From positions 1,038,867-1,102,866 of the forward strand of contig NZ_ML058597.1 in the NCBI RefSeq assembly GCF_003635165.1: a DNA stretch of 64,000 nt, in the 5' to 3' direction. This document shows positions 33,471 to 42,677 of this stretch, piece by piece. Source of the stretch: Burkholderia sp. Nafp2/4-1b (GTDB taxonomy: Bacteria; Pseudomonadota; Gammaproteobacteria; Burkholderiales; Burkholderiaceae). Position numbers and translations under genes: made by a program. The first letter of the stretch is position 1. Every line of letters starts with the position of its first letter. The notes beneath the pieces are model-generated. The model worked only from the letters and a program-made list of their open reading frames with translations, did no database searches and was not told the DNA's origin.

Positions 33471-33995
33471 ATGGCATCACACAACGCGCATCACGCGTCC
33501 GGCTTCGCGGCCGGCGTCGCCGCCGCCGTCCTCGTCGCGCAAACCGGCGCGACCGGCACGTGGCACACGGGCCTGCTCGCCGCGTTCGCGGCCGGCGTCG
33601 CAGGCGGCACCGCACCCGACTGGCTCGAAGTCGCGTGGTGGACCCGCAAGCGCCGCGTGTGGATCACGCACCGCACCGTCACGCACTGGGGCATCGGCTG
33701 GATCGCGCTGCTCGCGCTTGGATGGCACGGGCTCACGCATCATCCGCATCCGCTGTGGGCCGCGCCGCTTTTCGGCTTCGCGTGCGGCGGCGTCATGCAC
33801 CTGCTCGCCGACTGGCCGAATCCGCTCGGAGTGCCGTGGATCTGGCGACGTCATTCGCTGAATCTGTGGAACAGCGGACATTGCGACCTGATCGTCGTGG
33901 CCGCCGCATGGGGCGGCACGCTGTGGCTCGCGCAATCGCTGTGGACGCGTGCCCCGTTCCTCGAACACTGGCTCGGCTGGCTGCATCGCGTGTAA
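33471..33995 (+). CDS. YdjM-like (PF04307) inner-membrane metal-dependent hydrolase
   Basis: A 174-residue membrane protein with about four hydrophobic segments. The family's metal-type motifs are visible: HASGFAAGVAAAVL near the start, GGTAPDWLEVAWW (Asp), ITHRTVTHWGIGW (His-x5-His, about 64-76) and HLLADWPNPLGVPW. E. coli YdjM is the LexA-regulated relative, but no LexA box was seen here. The substrate is unknown. The stop codon lies at the first unit of a short tandem repeat, and a hairpin with TTGTT follows at 34135-34165. Confidence 0.8.
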   Translation: MASHNAHHASGFAAGVAAAVLVAQTGATGTWHTGLLAAFAAGVAGGTAPDWLEVAWWTRKRRVWITHRTVTHWGIGWIALLALGWHGLTHHPHPLWAAPLFGFACGGVMHLLADWPNPLGVPWIWRRHSLNLWNSGHCDLIVVAAAWGGTLWLAQSLWTRAPFLEHWLGWLHRV

Positions 33996-34044
33996 TTGGG
34001 TGTCATTGCGTGGAATTGCGCGTGCAATTGCGCGTGTAATTGCG
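33991..34044. repeat. short tandem repeat, unit TGNNATTGCG(CG)
   Basis: Five units of 10 to 12 bases (10, 10, 12, 12, 10) begin at the last two codons of the YdjM-like gene and continue into the gap before lhr. The unit is AT-richer than its surroundings. Confidence 0.6.
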
Positions 34045-34134
34045 TGTGGCCGGACGTAGCCGCATATCGCCGCGACCGCTGCCCCCCGGATCCTCCCGGC
34101 CCACGTCTAACCCGAGTTTTTCCGCTCGCAAAAC

Positions 34135-34165
34135 CGGCGCCCGCGACCGCACGGGCGCCGTTGTT
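34135..34165 (+). terminator. probable intrinsic terminator
   Basis: A nine-base stem CGGCGCCCG / CGGGCGCCG with an eight-base loop, followed by TTGTT. It lies 140 bp after the YdjM-like gene; the rest of the 324-bp gap before lhr shows nothing else. Confidence 0.45.
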
Positions 34166-34319
34166 CACGCACGCCTATTGAAACGCCGGCACCGCGCCTC
34201 ATCTGTATTTTCGACGCGCGCACACCGCGCGCGTGGTGCCCGACACATCCCCGCGACGTCTGGCACACTGACGATTCGCGCGCGGCCGCCCGCGCACTCG
34301 CACCCCATTTCAAGCTCCG

Positions 34320-37300
34320 ATGGACGTCACCGCCACCCGCCCCGCTCATGCGCTCGACGTGTTCCACCCGGCCGTCGCCGCGTGGTTCCACCGCACGTTC
34401 GCCGCACCGACCGGTGCGCAGGCGCTCGCGTGGCCGCACATCAAGGCCGGCCGGTCGACGCTCGTCGCCGCGCCGACAGGCTCCGGCAAGACGCTCACCG
34501 CATTCCTGTGCGCGCTCGACGATCTGGTGCGCGATGCGCTCGCACACGACGGCGCGCTGCCCGACGCAACGCTCGTCGTCTACGTGTCGCCGCTGAAGGC
34601 GCTGTCGAACGACATCCACGTGAACCTCGACGCGCCGCTCGCCGGCATCGCCGCATCCCTCGCGCAGCTCGGCCTGCCGGTGCCGGCGATCCGCACCGCC
34701 GTGCGCACCGGCGACACCACGCAGGCCGAACGCGCGGCGCTGCGCAAGCGCGCGCCGCACATCCTCGTGACGACGCCCGAGTCGCTGTACGTGTTGCTGT
34801 CGTCCACGTCGGGACGGCAGATGCTGTCGAGTGTGCGCTCGGTAATCGTCGACGAGATTCATGCACTCGCTTCGTCCAAGCGCGGCAGCCATCTGGCGCT
34901 GTCGCTCGAACGCCTCGACGCGCTGGCCGGCCGCGCGTTGCCGCGCATCGGGTTGTCGGCCACGCAAAAGCCGATCGACGCGGTCGCACGCTTCCTGGTC
35001 GGCGGCCCGGCCGATGCGCCGCGCGACTGCACGATCGTCGACACCGGTCACACGCGCGAACGCGATCTCGCGCTCGAACTGCCGAACGTGCCGCTCGAAC
35101 CGGTAATGGCGACCGACGTGTGGGAGCAGGTGTACGACCGGATCGCCGCGCTCGCGGCCGCGCATCGCACGACGCTCGTGTTCGTGAACACGCGGCGCAC
35201 CGCCGAACGCATGGCGCGCCATCTCGCGGACCGACTCGGCAAGGATGCGATCGCCGCGCACCACGGCAGTCTCGCGAAGGAGCATCGGTTCGATGCGGAA
35301 CAGCGGCTCAAGCGCGGCGAGCTGAAGCTCCTCGTCGCGACCGCATCGCTCGAGCTCGGCATCGACATCGGCGACGTCGATCTCGTGTGCCAGGTCGGTT
35401 CGCCGCGCGGGATCGCGCCATTCCTGCAGCGTGTGGGCCGCTCGGGGCACCATGTCGGCGGCGTGCCGAAGGGCCGTCTGTTCCCGCTGTCGCGCGACGA
35501 GCTAGTCGAATGCGCGGCGCTGCTCGACTGCGTGCAACGCGGCGAGCTCGATGCACTGCGGATTCCCGAAGCGCCGCTCGACGTGCTCGCGCAGCAGATC
35601 GTCGCCGAAGTCGCATGCGCGGAATGGCAGGAGGACGCGCTGTACGCGAGCTTCACGCGTGCGGCGCCGTATGCACGCCTGTCGCGCGAACGCTTCGACG
35701 ACGTGATGAAGATGCTCGCGGAAGGCTTCACGAGCCGCCGCGGCGTGCGCGGCGCGTACCTGCACCGCGACGTGGTCGGCGGCACGGTGCGCGGTCGCCG
35801 CAACGCGATGATGACGGCGACGACGTCGGGCGGCACGATCCCCGACATGGCCGACTACGCCGTGTTGCTGGAACCGCAGGGCATCCAGGTCGGCACCGTC
35901 AACGAGGATTTCGCGGTCGAGAGCCTCGCAGGCGACGTGTTCCAGCTCGGCAACCAGTCGTACCGGATCATCCGCGTGGAAACGGGCCGCGTGCGTGTCG
36001 AGGATGCGCAGGGCCAGTCGCCGGGCATTCCGTTCTGGCTCGGCGAGGGGCTCGGACGCAGCGACGAGCTGTCGGCGGCGGTCGGTCGGTTGCGCGCGCG
36101 GCTCGACGCGCTGTTCGCCGAAGGCGACCGCCACGCGCCATCCGGTCGCGGCGAGCGCACGAGCGGCGACGCGGCCGGCAAAACGAGCACAGACGCGAGC
36201 ACACGCGGCAAGGCTAAAGCCGCGGCCGAAGCGCGCGCCGTCACCGAGTCGCCCGGTGAAGCCGACGACACCGCACTCGCCCCGGCCGAGAGCCGTCTCG
36301 CACCGGCGCTGCGCTGGCTCGCCGACGAGCTGCACCTGTCACCCGATGCGGCGCGCCAGATCGCCGACTACCTCGCCCGCACGCGTGCTGCGCTCGGCGC
36401 ATTGCCGACGCAGGACACGCTCGTGATGGAGCGCTTCTTCGACGAATCGGGCGGCACGCAGCTCGTGATCCATTCGCCGTTCGGCAGCCGCATCAACCGC
36501 GCGTGGGGGCTCGCGCTGCGCAAGCGCTTCTGCCGCAATTTCAACTTCGAACTGCAGGCCGCCGCGACCGACGACGCGATCATTCTGTCGCTGTCGCTTG
36601 CGCACAGCTTCGCGCTCGACGAAGTGTGGCGCTACCTACGCTCGGCCAGCGCCGAGCACGTGCTGGTCCAGGCGCTGCTCGACGCGCCGATGTTCGGCGT
36701 GCGCTGGCGCTGGAATGCGACGACCGCGCTCGCGCTGCCGCGCTTCACCGGCGGCCGGCGCACCGCGCCGCAACTGCAGCGGATGAAGAGCGACGACCTG
36801 CTCGCCACCGTGTTTCCGGACCAGGTCGCGTGCCTCGAGAACGTCGTCGGCGAACGCGAGATCCCGCACCACCCGCTCGTCGAACAGACGCTCGACGATT
36901 GCCTGCACGACGCGATGGACACCGAAGGCTGGCTCGCACTGCTGCGCCGGATCGAAAGCGGCGCGATCGAGCTGATCGCGCGCGACCTGCCCGCGCCGTC
37001 GCCGCTCGCGGCCGAGATCCTGAACGCGAAACCCTATGCGTTCCTCGACGACGCACCGCTCGAGGAGCGCCGCACGCAAGCCGTGCAGTCGCGCCGCTGG
37101 AGCGACCCCGAATCGGCCGACGATCTCGGCGCGCTCGACACCGACGCGATCGACGCGGTGCGCGACGAAGCATGGCCGCTCGTGCGCGATGCGGACGAAA
37201 TGCACGATGCGCTGCTTACGCTCGCGTGTGTCGCCGACAGCGAAGCGCACGCGCACGCGGGCTGGCCCGAGCTGCTCGCGGAACTGGCCGAGCGCCGTCG

Positions 37301-38864
37301 TGCGACCATGCTCGTCACGCCGGACGGCACGGCGCTGTGGGTGCCGGTCGAGCGGCTGGTGTGCCTGCGCGAGCTGCATCCCGACGCGCGCGTTGCGCCC
37401 GCGCTGAAGGTGCCGGCCGCGTGCGCGCAGCCTTGGGAGCCTGACGCCGCGCTCGTCGACGTGATGCGCGCGCGGCTCACCGGCTTCGGCCCGCTCGCGC
37501 TCGACGCCATCGCGCAGCCGCTGGGCCTGCAGCCGGCGGCGATCGCGACGGCGCTCACGGCGCTGGAGCGCGAAGGCTACGTGATGCGCGGCCGCTTCAC
37601 GCCGGGTGCGACGACCGACGAATGGTGCGAACGCCACCTGCTCGCGCGCATTCATCGCTATACGGTGAAGCGGCTGCGCCGCGAGATCGAACCGGTCGAG
37701 CGCGCCGACTTCATGCGCTTCCTGTTCCATTGGCAGCACCTGACGCCCGACACGCGCGGCACGGGCCGCGACGCGCTCGCGGCCATCGTCGAACAGCTCG
37801 AAGGCTACGAAGCGGCGGCAAGCGCATGGGAAGACGCGCTGCTGCCCGCGCGGCTGACCGACTACACGGCCGGCGGGCTCGACGAGCTGTGCCGCTCGGG
37901 CAAGCTCGTGTGGACCCGCATCGGCGCGCCGGCCCGCGCGGCCGGCACGCCCGTGAAGACGACGCCGGTCGTGCTGCTGCCGCGCCGCCACCTCGGCGCA
38001 TGGCAGGCACTGCGCGACCCGGACGCGCAACCGGCGCTGTCCGCGCGCGCGACGCAGGTGCGCGATGCGCTCGTCGCACACGGCGCGATGTTCTTCGATG
38101 CGCTGCTCGACGAACTGCACATGCTGCCCGTCGAACTCGAACAGGCACTCGGAGAACTCGTGTCGGCAGGTCTCGTGAATGCGGACAGCTTCGCCGGACT
38201 GCGCGCACTGCTGAAACCGGCCGTCAAGCGCAGCGCGACGTATGCGCCGCGCACGCGGCGCGGCGGCGCACTGATCGGCGGGATGGACGACGCGGGGCGC
38301 TGGGCGCTCGTGCAACGCGTGTCGGCGCCGAACGAAGCGTCTTCGTCTTCGCCTACGCCTACGCCTTCGCCGACGTCGACACCGAAGCGCGGTGCGGGCG
38401 CGACCGATCCCGACGCGCTCGAACACATCGCGTGGACCTTGCTGCGACGCTATGGCGTCGTGTTCTGGCGCCTGCTCGAACGCGAGGCCGACTGGCTGCC
38501 GAGCTGGCGCGAGCTCGTCCGCGTGCTGCAACGTCTCGAAGCGCGCGGCGAGATTCGCGGCGGGCGCTTCGTCGCCGGGCTCGCGGGCGAGCAGTTCGCG
38601 TTGCCGGAAGCGATTCCGATCCTGCGCGAACTGCGTCGCCAACCGGGCAACGGCGAATACGTGTGCGTGACCGGCGCCGATCCGCTGAATCTCGCCGGCA
38701 CGCTGCTGCCCGGCGACAAGGTGCCCGCGCTCGCGGGCAATCGCGTGCTGTTTCGCGACGGCGTGCCCATCGCGTCGCTCGTGTCGGGCACCTTCCACTA
38801 CCTCCCCGACCTGCCGCCCGCCGCGCGCGAAGATGCGCGGCTGCGACTCGCGCGCCGCTACTGA
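34320..38864 (+). CDS. lhr: Lhr-type large ATP-dependent helicase
   Basis: A 1514-residue superfamily 2 helicase. Motif I APTGSGKT lies near residue 50, the DEIH box (VDEIHALASSKRGSH) near 180, and motif VI QRVGRSGHH near 372. After the RecA domains come the winged-helix/beta-barrel (DEAD_assoc) core and the long C-terminal region typical of full-length Lhr (E. coli Lhr is about 1538). Two low-complexity linkers interrupt it: an Ala/Lys/Glu stretch near 620-650, and a Ser/Pro/Thr stretch near 1339-1355 (SSSSPTPTPSPTSTP). The latter is encoded by a microsatellite-like run at 38340-38385. Lhr helicases translocate 3' to 5' and are linked to DNA repair. It appears monocistronic. Confidence 0.95.
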   Translation: MDVTATRPAHALDVFHPAVAAWFHRTFAAPTGAQALAWPHIKAGRSTLVAAPTGSGKTLTAFLCALDDLVRDALAHDGALPDATLVVYVSPLKALSNDIHVNLDAPLAGIAASLAQLGLPVPAIRTAVRTGDTTQAERAALRKRAPHILVTTPESLYVLLSSTSGRQMLSSVRSVIVDEIHALASSKRGSHLALSLERLDALAGRALPRIGLSATQKPIDAVARFLVGGPADAPRDCTIVDTGHTRERDLALELPNVPLEPVMATDVWEQVYDRIAALAAAHRTTLVFVNTRRTAERMARHLADRLGKDAIAAHHGSLAKEHRFDAEQRLKRGELKLLVATASLELGIDIGDVDLVCQVGSPRGIAPFLQRVGRSGHHVGGVPKGRLFPLSRDELVECAALLDCVQRGELDALRIPEAPLDVLAQQIVAEVACAEWQEDALYASFTRAAPYARLSRERFDDVMKMLAEGFTSRRGVRGAYLHRDVVGGTVRGRRNAMMTATTSGGTIPDMADYAVLLEPQGIQVGTVNEDFAVESLAGDVFQLGNQSYRIIRVETGRVRVEDAQGQSPGIPFWLGEGLGRSDELSAAVGRLRARLDALFAEGDRHAPSGRGERTSGDAAGKTSTDASTRGKAKAAAEARAVTESPGEADDTALAPAESRLAPALRWLADELHLSPDAARQIADYLARTRAALGALPTQDTLVMERFFDESGGTQLVIHSPFGSRINRAWGLALRKRFCRNFNFELQAAATDDAIILSLSLAHSFALDEVWRYLRSASAEHVLVQALLDAPMFGVRWRWNATTALALPRFTGGRRTAPQLQRMKSDDLLATVFPDQVACLENVVGEREIPHHPLVEQTLDDCLHDAMDTEGWLALLRRIESGAIELIARDLPAPSPLAAEILNAKPYAFLDDAPLEERRTQAVQSRRWSDPESADDLGALDTDAIDAVRDEAWPLVRDADEMHDALLTLACVADSEAHAHAGWPELLAELAERRRATMLVTPDGTALWVPVERLVCLRELHPDARVAPALKVPAACAQPWEPDAALVDVMRARLTGFGPLALDAIAQPLGLQPAAIATALTALEREGYVMRGRFTPGATTDEWCERHLLARIHRYTVKRLRREIEPVERADFMRFLFHWQHLTPDTRGTGRDALAAIVEQLEGYEAAASAWEDALLPARLTDYTAGGLDELCRSGKLVWTRIGAPARAAGTPVKTTPVVLLPRRHLGAWQALRDPDAQPALSARATQVRDALVAHGAMFFDALLDELHMLPVELEQALGELVSAGLVNADSFAGLRALLKPAVKRSATYAPRTRRGGALIGGMDDAGRWALVQRVSAPNEASSSSPTPTPSPTSTPKRGAGATDPDALEHIAWTLLRRYGVVFWRLLEREADWLPSWRELVRVLQRLEARGEIRGGRFVAGLAGEQFALPEAIPILRELRRQPGNGEYVCVTGADPLNLAGTLLPGDKVPALAGNRVLFRDGVPIASLVSGTFHYLPDLPPAAREDARLRLARRY

Positions 38865-39007
38865 CATCGGCTGACACGCAGCACGTCGCGGACTACTAAA
38901 CGCCGCGCGGCATCGGCGCGCACGTTCGGGTAGCATCGAGCGATTCGTCGAACGATCCATCGCGCAAACGACCGCGCGCACAACAAGCCTTCCGGAGACT
39001 GCCTTTC

Positions 39008-40294
39008 ATGTCCTCGCATGCCGATTCGCCCGCCGATTCGTCCGCCGCTCATCACGCGGGCTCGCTGACGATTTTCCAGGGCGCCGCGCTGTATGTCGGC
39101 GCGGTGCTCGGCACCGGCGTCATTGCGTTACCTGCGCTGGCCGCTGAAGTCGCGGGCCCTGCGTCGCTGCTCGCCTGGGCCGCGCTCGTCGTGCTGTCGG
39201 GGCCGCTCGCCGCCACCTTCGCCGCACTCGGCGCACGCTACCCGGACGCGGGCGGCGTATCGACCTACGCGCGACGCGCATTCGGACCGAAGGCCGCGGC
39301 GATCGTCGGCTGGTGCTTCTATTTCGCGGTGCCGGCCGGTGCGCCGGCCGCCGCGATGTTCGGCGGCGCATACGTCGCGGCCGTCACGGGCGGCGGGCAC
39401 GTGACGGTGATCGTCACGGCCGCCGCACTGATCGCGACGGTGTCGGCCGCGAATGCGTTCGGCGTCACGGTGTCGGGTCGCATGCAGCTCGTGTTGTCGG
39501 CGCTGCTCGTCGCGCTGCTGCTGGCCGCCGTGCTTGCATCGGCGCCGCATGCGCGCACCGCGAACCTGCAACCGTTCGCGCCGCACGGCTGGCTCGCGGT
39601 CGGCCAGGCGGCCGCGCTGCTCGTGTGGAGCTTCGCAGGCTGGGAAGCGATCACGCACCTCGCCGCCGAATTCCGCCGGCCCGCGCACGACATGCCGCGC
39701 TCGGCCGGCATCGCGGTCGTGGTGGTCGGGTTGCTCTATCTGTCGGTGGCTGGCGCGAGCGTGATGGTGCTCGGCCCGTCGGCCGGCGCGTCGGGCGCGC
39801 CGCTCGCGGAACTGATCGCGGGCGGCATCGGCGGCCACGCGCAGGTGCTCGCGGCCGCGGCCGCGCTGTTGCTCACGCTCGGCACGATGAATGCGTATTT
39901 CGCGGGTGCGGCCAAACTCGGCGCGGCGCTCGGCCGCGACGGCGCGCTGCCCGCATGGCTCGCGCAAGGCAGCCAGGTCGGCGGCGTGCCGCGCCGCAGC
40001 CTCGGCGTGATCGCGGTGCTGGCCGTAGTTGCGCTGGCCGCGACGACGCTCTCGGACGTCGGGCCGAAACCGCTCGTGCTCGTGACCTCCGGTTGCTTCG
40101 TGATGGTGTACGGGCTCGGTGCGGCGGCCGCACTGAAACTGCTGCCGCGCGGCAGCATCGCCTATCGCTGCGCATGGATTTCGCTGGTGGCCGTGGCCGG
40201 CCTGTTCCTGACGACCGGCTGGTATTTCCTGTGCCCGCTGCTGCTCGCGGGCGGTGCGCTGCTGTATCTCCGAATGGCCGGGCCGCGCACCTGA
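39008..40294 (+). CDS. APC-superfamily amino-acid transporter, YjeH-like
   Basis: A 428-residue membrane protein with about twelve hydrophobic segments. Helix 1 carries the substrate-binding GAVLGTGVIALP (about 35-46; key GTG), and ARYPDAGGVSTYARRAFG (about 76-93) is the conserved APC loop. The closest known pattern is YjeH, an exporter of methionine and branched-chain amino acids, so export is as likely as import. ATG 39008 follows GGAG by about twelve bases. Single-gene unit, convergent with the toxin-antitoxin pair; a 12-bp tandem repeat runs across its stop codon. Confidence 0.88.
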   Translation: MSSHADSPADSSAAHHAGSLTIFQGAALYVGAVLGTGVIALPALAAEVAGPASLLAWAALVVLSGPLAATFAALGARYPDAGGVSTYARRAFGPKAAAIVGWCFYFAVPAGAPAAAMFGGAYVAAVTGGGHVTVIVTAAALIATVSAANAFGVTVSGRMQLVLSALLVALLLAAVLASAPHARTANLQPFAPHGWLAVGQAAALLVWSFAGWEAITHLAAEFRRPAHDMPRSAGIAVVVVGLLYLSVAGASVMVLGPSAGASGAPLAELIAGGIGGHAQVLAAAAALLLTLGTMNAYFAGAAKLGAALGRDGALPAWLAQGSQVGGVPRRSLGVIAVLAVVALAATTLSDVGPKPLVLVTSGCFVMVYGLGAAAALKLLPRGSIAYRCAWISLVAVAGLFLTTGWYFLCPLLLAGGALLYLRMAGPRT

Positions 40295-40317
40295 TCGCGC
40301 ACCGGACCGCGCACCTG
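40282..40317. repeat. three 12-bp tandem units across the permease stop codon
   Basis: Units CCGCGCACCTGA, TCGCGCACCGGA and CCGCGCACCTGA, followed by a degenerate part unit. The permease stop lies at the junction of units 1 and 2, so changes in copy number would alter only the C terminus or untranslated region. Confidence 0.6.
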
Positions 40318-40413
40318 AGCGCACGCCGGTGCCGTGCGCGAACGCCAATGCGTTCGCTCGCCGCGACACGCCGGCCGGCCGCGCACCGGCTGCGTACCAT
40401 CAAGGTGCGTGCG

Positions 40414-40710
40414 TCAGGCCGGCACCAGCTCGAAACTGAGGCGCTTGCCGAGTGCGGTGGCCGCGCTGGCGAGCGTCGCGAGCGTGAGGCTCGTGTCGGT
40501 TTCGTCGAGCAGCCGATTGAGCGCGGCGCGGCTCGTTTTCATCCGCGCGGCCATCGCGGTCTTGGTGATGTGCTGCGCCTTCATTTCCTGCCCGATCTGC
40601 CACGCGATCACGCGCTTGATCGCGGTGGCGGTGGCGGCTTCGAGCAGGCCTTCTTCCTCGAGGAAGGTGTCGAAGTCGCTGCCGATATGCGGGTTGTTGG
40701 TAGTCGTCAT
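40414..40710 (-). CDS. higA: HigA-type antitoxin (XRE helix-turn-helix)
   Basis: A 98-residue protein. The C-terminal helix-turn-helix (about 48-88) reads AQHITKTAMAARMKTSRAALNRLLDET, typical of antitoxins of the HigA/XRE group. The N-terminal acidic helix (DFDTFLEEEGLLEAA) probably contacts the toxin. It should neutralise the upstream toxin and repress the operon. ATG 40710 follows GGAG closely; a longer frame from 40743 lacks a ribosome site. It sits 67 bp behind the toxin gene, in the toxin-first order of HigBA and related phage Gp49-type pairs. Confidence 0.82.
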   Translation of the reverse strand: MTTTNNPHIGSDFDTFLEEEGLLEAATATAIKRVIAWQIGQEMKAQHITKTAMAARMKTSRAALNRLLDETDTSLTLATLASAATALGKRLSFELVPA

Positions 40711-40777
40711 GGGTACTCCAGTGCATGGCGTGGCCGGCGGCACGGCGGCGATCGCATGTGCCGGCGCAACCGGGAAT

Positions 40778-41137
40778 TCAGATGGCGCGCATGAGCGCTT
40801 TCAGCCGCGCGACGGTGACGTCGAGATCGTCGGACGGCGTGGCCTGCGACTGCTTGAAGAACGCGTGCAGCAGCACCATCGTGTCGCCGACGACCGTGAA
40901 CAGCACGCGCGCGCTTCGCCGCGGCAACATCACGCGGATTTCCCACAGATCCGTCGACATCTTCCGAACCAGCGGCATGCCGAGCGGCCAGCCGAGTTGA
41001 ACGGTCTTGATTTCCTCGCCGATCACCCGGCGCTCGATCTGCCCGAGCCCCTTGAGCCATTCGCGCACCGGCTCGTTGCCACGCGCGGAGCGGAAGAACC
41101 GCACGCCGAGCGTGATCTGAATCTGCTGTCTCGCCAT
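40778..41137 (-). CDS. higB: HigB/RelE-superfamily toxin (phage Gp49-like)
   Basis: A 119-residue protein. It contains FFRSARGNEPVREWLKGLG (about 14-32) and GEEIKTVQLGWPLGMPLVRKMSTDLWEIRV, followed by RVLFTVVGDTMVLLHAFFKQSQATP (about 78-102), the signature of Gp49/DUF891 toxins in the RelE/HigB group. Such toxins cleave mRNA on the ribosome. ATG 41137 was chosen over 41179 because homology starts at RQQIQIT. It is the first gene of a two-gene leftward operon. The AT-richer stretch 41140-41180 (ACCAAAAACGGTACGATACG) is the likely promoter and antitoxin-binding site. Confidence 0.85.
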   Translation of the reverse strand: MARQQIQITLGVRFFRSARGNEPVREWLKGLGQIERRVIGEEIKTVQLGWPLGMPLVRKMSTDLWEIRVMLPRRSARVLFTVVGDTMVLLHAFFKQSQATPSDDLDVTVARLKALMRAI

Positions 41138-41271
41138 CGTCGTGTCATCGAGTGTACCAAAAACGGTACGATACGCCAAGCACGACGACGCCCACTACTG
41201 ACCGAACGGCCAACGAACGACGGTGAAGGAACGGCGGCCGGACATCGTCCGCCCAGGCCCTGCCGGGCGTC

Positions 41272-42258
41272 TCAACGCACGCGGCGGGGCGACTTGCCCG
41301 CGCGACGGGGCGCGTGCCGGGTGTGCGCATCGCCGAACCGCGCCTGCGCGATCTCGCGCACGGCCTCGATCAGCGTGCGCGCGACCGGCGACGGTTGCGC
41401 ATCCGTGCGCAACACGAGCCCGACCGGCTCGTCAGTGCCCGCCGACGGCAGCGGCAGCCGCGCGAGCGCACCGGCCGACAGGTCGTACTCGGCCGCATAG
41501 AGCGGCACGAACCAGACCGCGTCGTTCTCGAGCGCGAGCGCGCGCGCGACCGACACCGACAACACCTCGATGAACGAATCCAGCGGCGGCGCGCCGCATG
41601 CACCGAGCAGTTGCTCGGCCGACTGACGGATCAGCGTGCCGAATGGCGGCAGCACGACCGGATAGCGCGCGAGCTCCGCAGCCGGCGCGGCACTCGCGAG
41701 CAGCGGGTGTCCGGCGCGGACGACCGCGACGAGCGGTTCGTTGTACAACTGCTCGAACGCGAGCCCGATCATCCGCTCCGGCTCCGACAGGCGGCCGATC
41801 GCGCATTCGATCGCGCCCGCCTTCAGCCGCTCCAGCAGTTCGGTATTCGCGGCGGTCGCGATCCGCACGACGATGCGCGGCCAGCGTGCGGTCAGCGCCT
41901 TCATCAACGCCGGCGCAAGCGAGGCCGCAACTGTCGGCAGCATGCCGATTTCGAGCGTCGCCGCGGCCGCGCCGCCTTCGCGCGCGAGCAGACCGACGCC
42001 CTGCCGCAGCGCGAGCACGCACGCATTCGCATGCGGGATGAAGAGTTGCGCTTCGCGGGTCGGCTGTGCGCCGTGCCGCCCGCGTTCGAACAGCTTCACG
42101 CCAAGAATCGACTCCAGTTCGGCGATCGTCTTGGACACGGCCGGCTGCGTGATCGACAGGCTTTCGGCCGCCTTCTGCACGCCGCCCGACTGCGCGACCG
42201 CGAGAAAACACTGCAGGTGCCGGAACTTGACGCGGCCGTCGGCGATACGGTTATTCAT
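41272..42258 (-). CDS. pcaQ: LysR-type activator of protocatechuate genes
   Basis: A 328-residue LysR regulator. The N-terminal helix-turn-helix reads FRHLQCFLAVAQSGGVQKAAESLSITQPAVS (about 12-42), and the effector domain covers about 95-300. It is divergent from pcaHG, and its start codon lies inside a CATAAC-N5-GTTATG dyad like the PcaQ operator described in rhizobia (ATAACC-N4-GGTTAA, from memory). PcaQ proteins activate the protocatechuate branch in response to beta-carboxy-cis,cis-muconate. The Arg-rich C terminus (RHAPRRAGKSPRRVR) is longer than usual. It lies 560 bp from pcaH, far more than normal, because of the duplicated segment described separately. Confidence 0.9.
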   Translation of the reverse strand: MNNRIADGRVKFRHLQCFLAVAQSGGVQKAAESLSITQPAVSKTIAELESILGVKLFERGRHGAQPTREAQLFIPHANACVLALRQGVGLLAREGGAAAATLEIGMLPTVAASLAPALMKALTARWPRIVVRIATAANTELLERLKAGAIECAIGRLSEPERMIGLAFEQLYNEPLVAVVRAGHPLLASAAPAAELARYPVVLPPFGTLIRQSAEQLLGACGAPPLDSFIEVLSVSVARALALENDAVWFVPLYAAEYDLSAGALARLPLPSAGTDEPVGLVLRTDAQPSPVARTLIEAVREIAQARFGDAHTRHAPRRAGKSPRRVR

Positions 42259-42311
42259 AACGGGCGGTTATGCGAATGGGGATATCCCGTCATTTTGCAT
42301 AACTTTCCGGA
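42256..42311. repeat. 56-bp direct repeat, copy 1 (PcaQ operator region)
   Basis: Aligns without gaps to 42710-42765. The first 20 bases match except for three (CATAACG then GGC or AAT, then GGTTATGCGA), 13 variable bases follow, then 23 identical bases from GTCATTTTGCATAAC to CCGGA. It holds the dyad CATAAC-N5-GTTATG and a second half-site GCATAAC. Its first three bases are the pcaQ start codon. Confidence 0.8.
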
Positions 42312-42335
42312 AAGGCCCAAGCATTCGGCGCGGCG

Positions 42336-42677
42336 TCACGCATGACGTCGCAGCGCGTGGAATCCGGTGGGCTCCCAGATCCGTTTCGCGATCAGCAGGG
42401 CCGTGCCGTGCTTCTGCCCGAGCGGCGCGGACGACGACTCCGCATGCAGCGCCGCCGCCTTGCTGCTGAGCCGCCGCAGCTCCTGTTCCAGCTCCGCGGC
42501 GGCGGCGTCCGTCAGCATCCCTTGCAGGAACGTCATCGTCTCGCCGGGGCCGTCGAAGCGGCTGCCGAGGAAATCGTCGAGCACGTGCGCGTGGAGCGAC
42601 GGGCGGGCTGGAGGGCCGTGCACGGAGTCGTCACCGACGACGCGAAGCCCGATCGCTTTTTCCGCCGGACAGGCCAC
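42336..42677 (-). pseudogene. hypothetical frame, possible 3' remnant of a regulator gene
   Basis: A 113-codon frame within the segment between the two 56-bp repeats. Its last 66 residues, from MTFLQGMLTDAAAAELEQEL through APLGQKHGTALLIAKRIWEP, look like a genuine folded C terminus with a helical heptad pattern. I recall similar tails in helix-turn-helix (ArsR-like) regulators of beta-proteobacteria. The first 45 residues look like non-coding translation, and the frame overlaps a terminator hairpin. No ribosome site was seen. The best reading is the 3' end of a gene carried in with the inserted segment; a small real gene starting at 42536 is the alternative. Confidence 0.4.
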
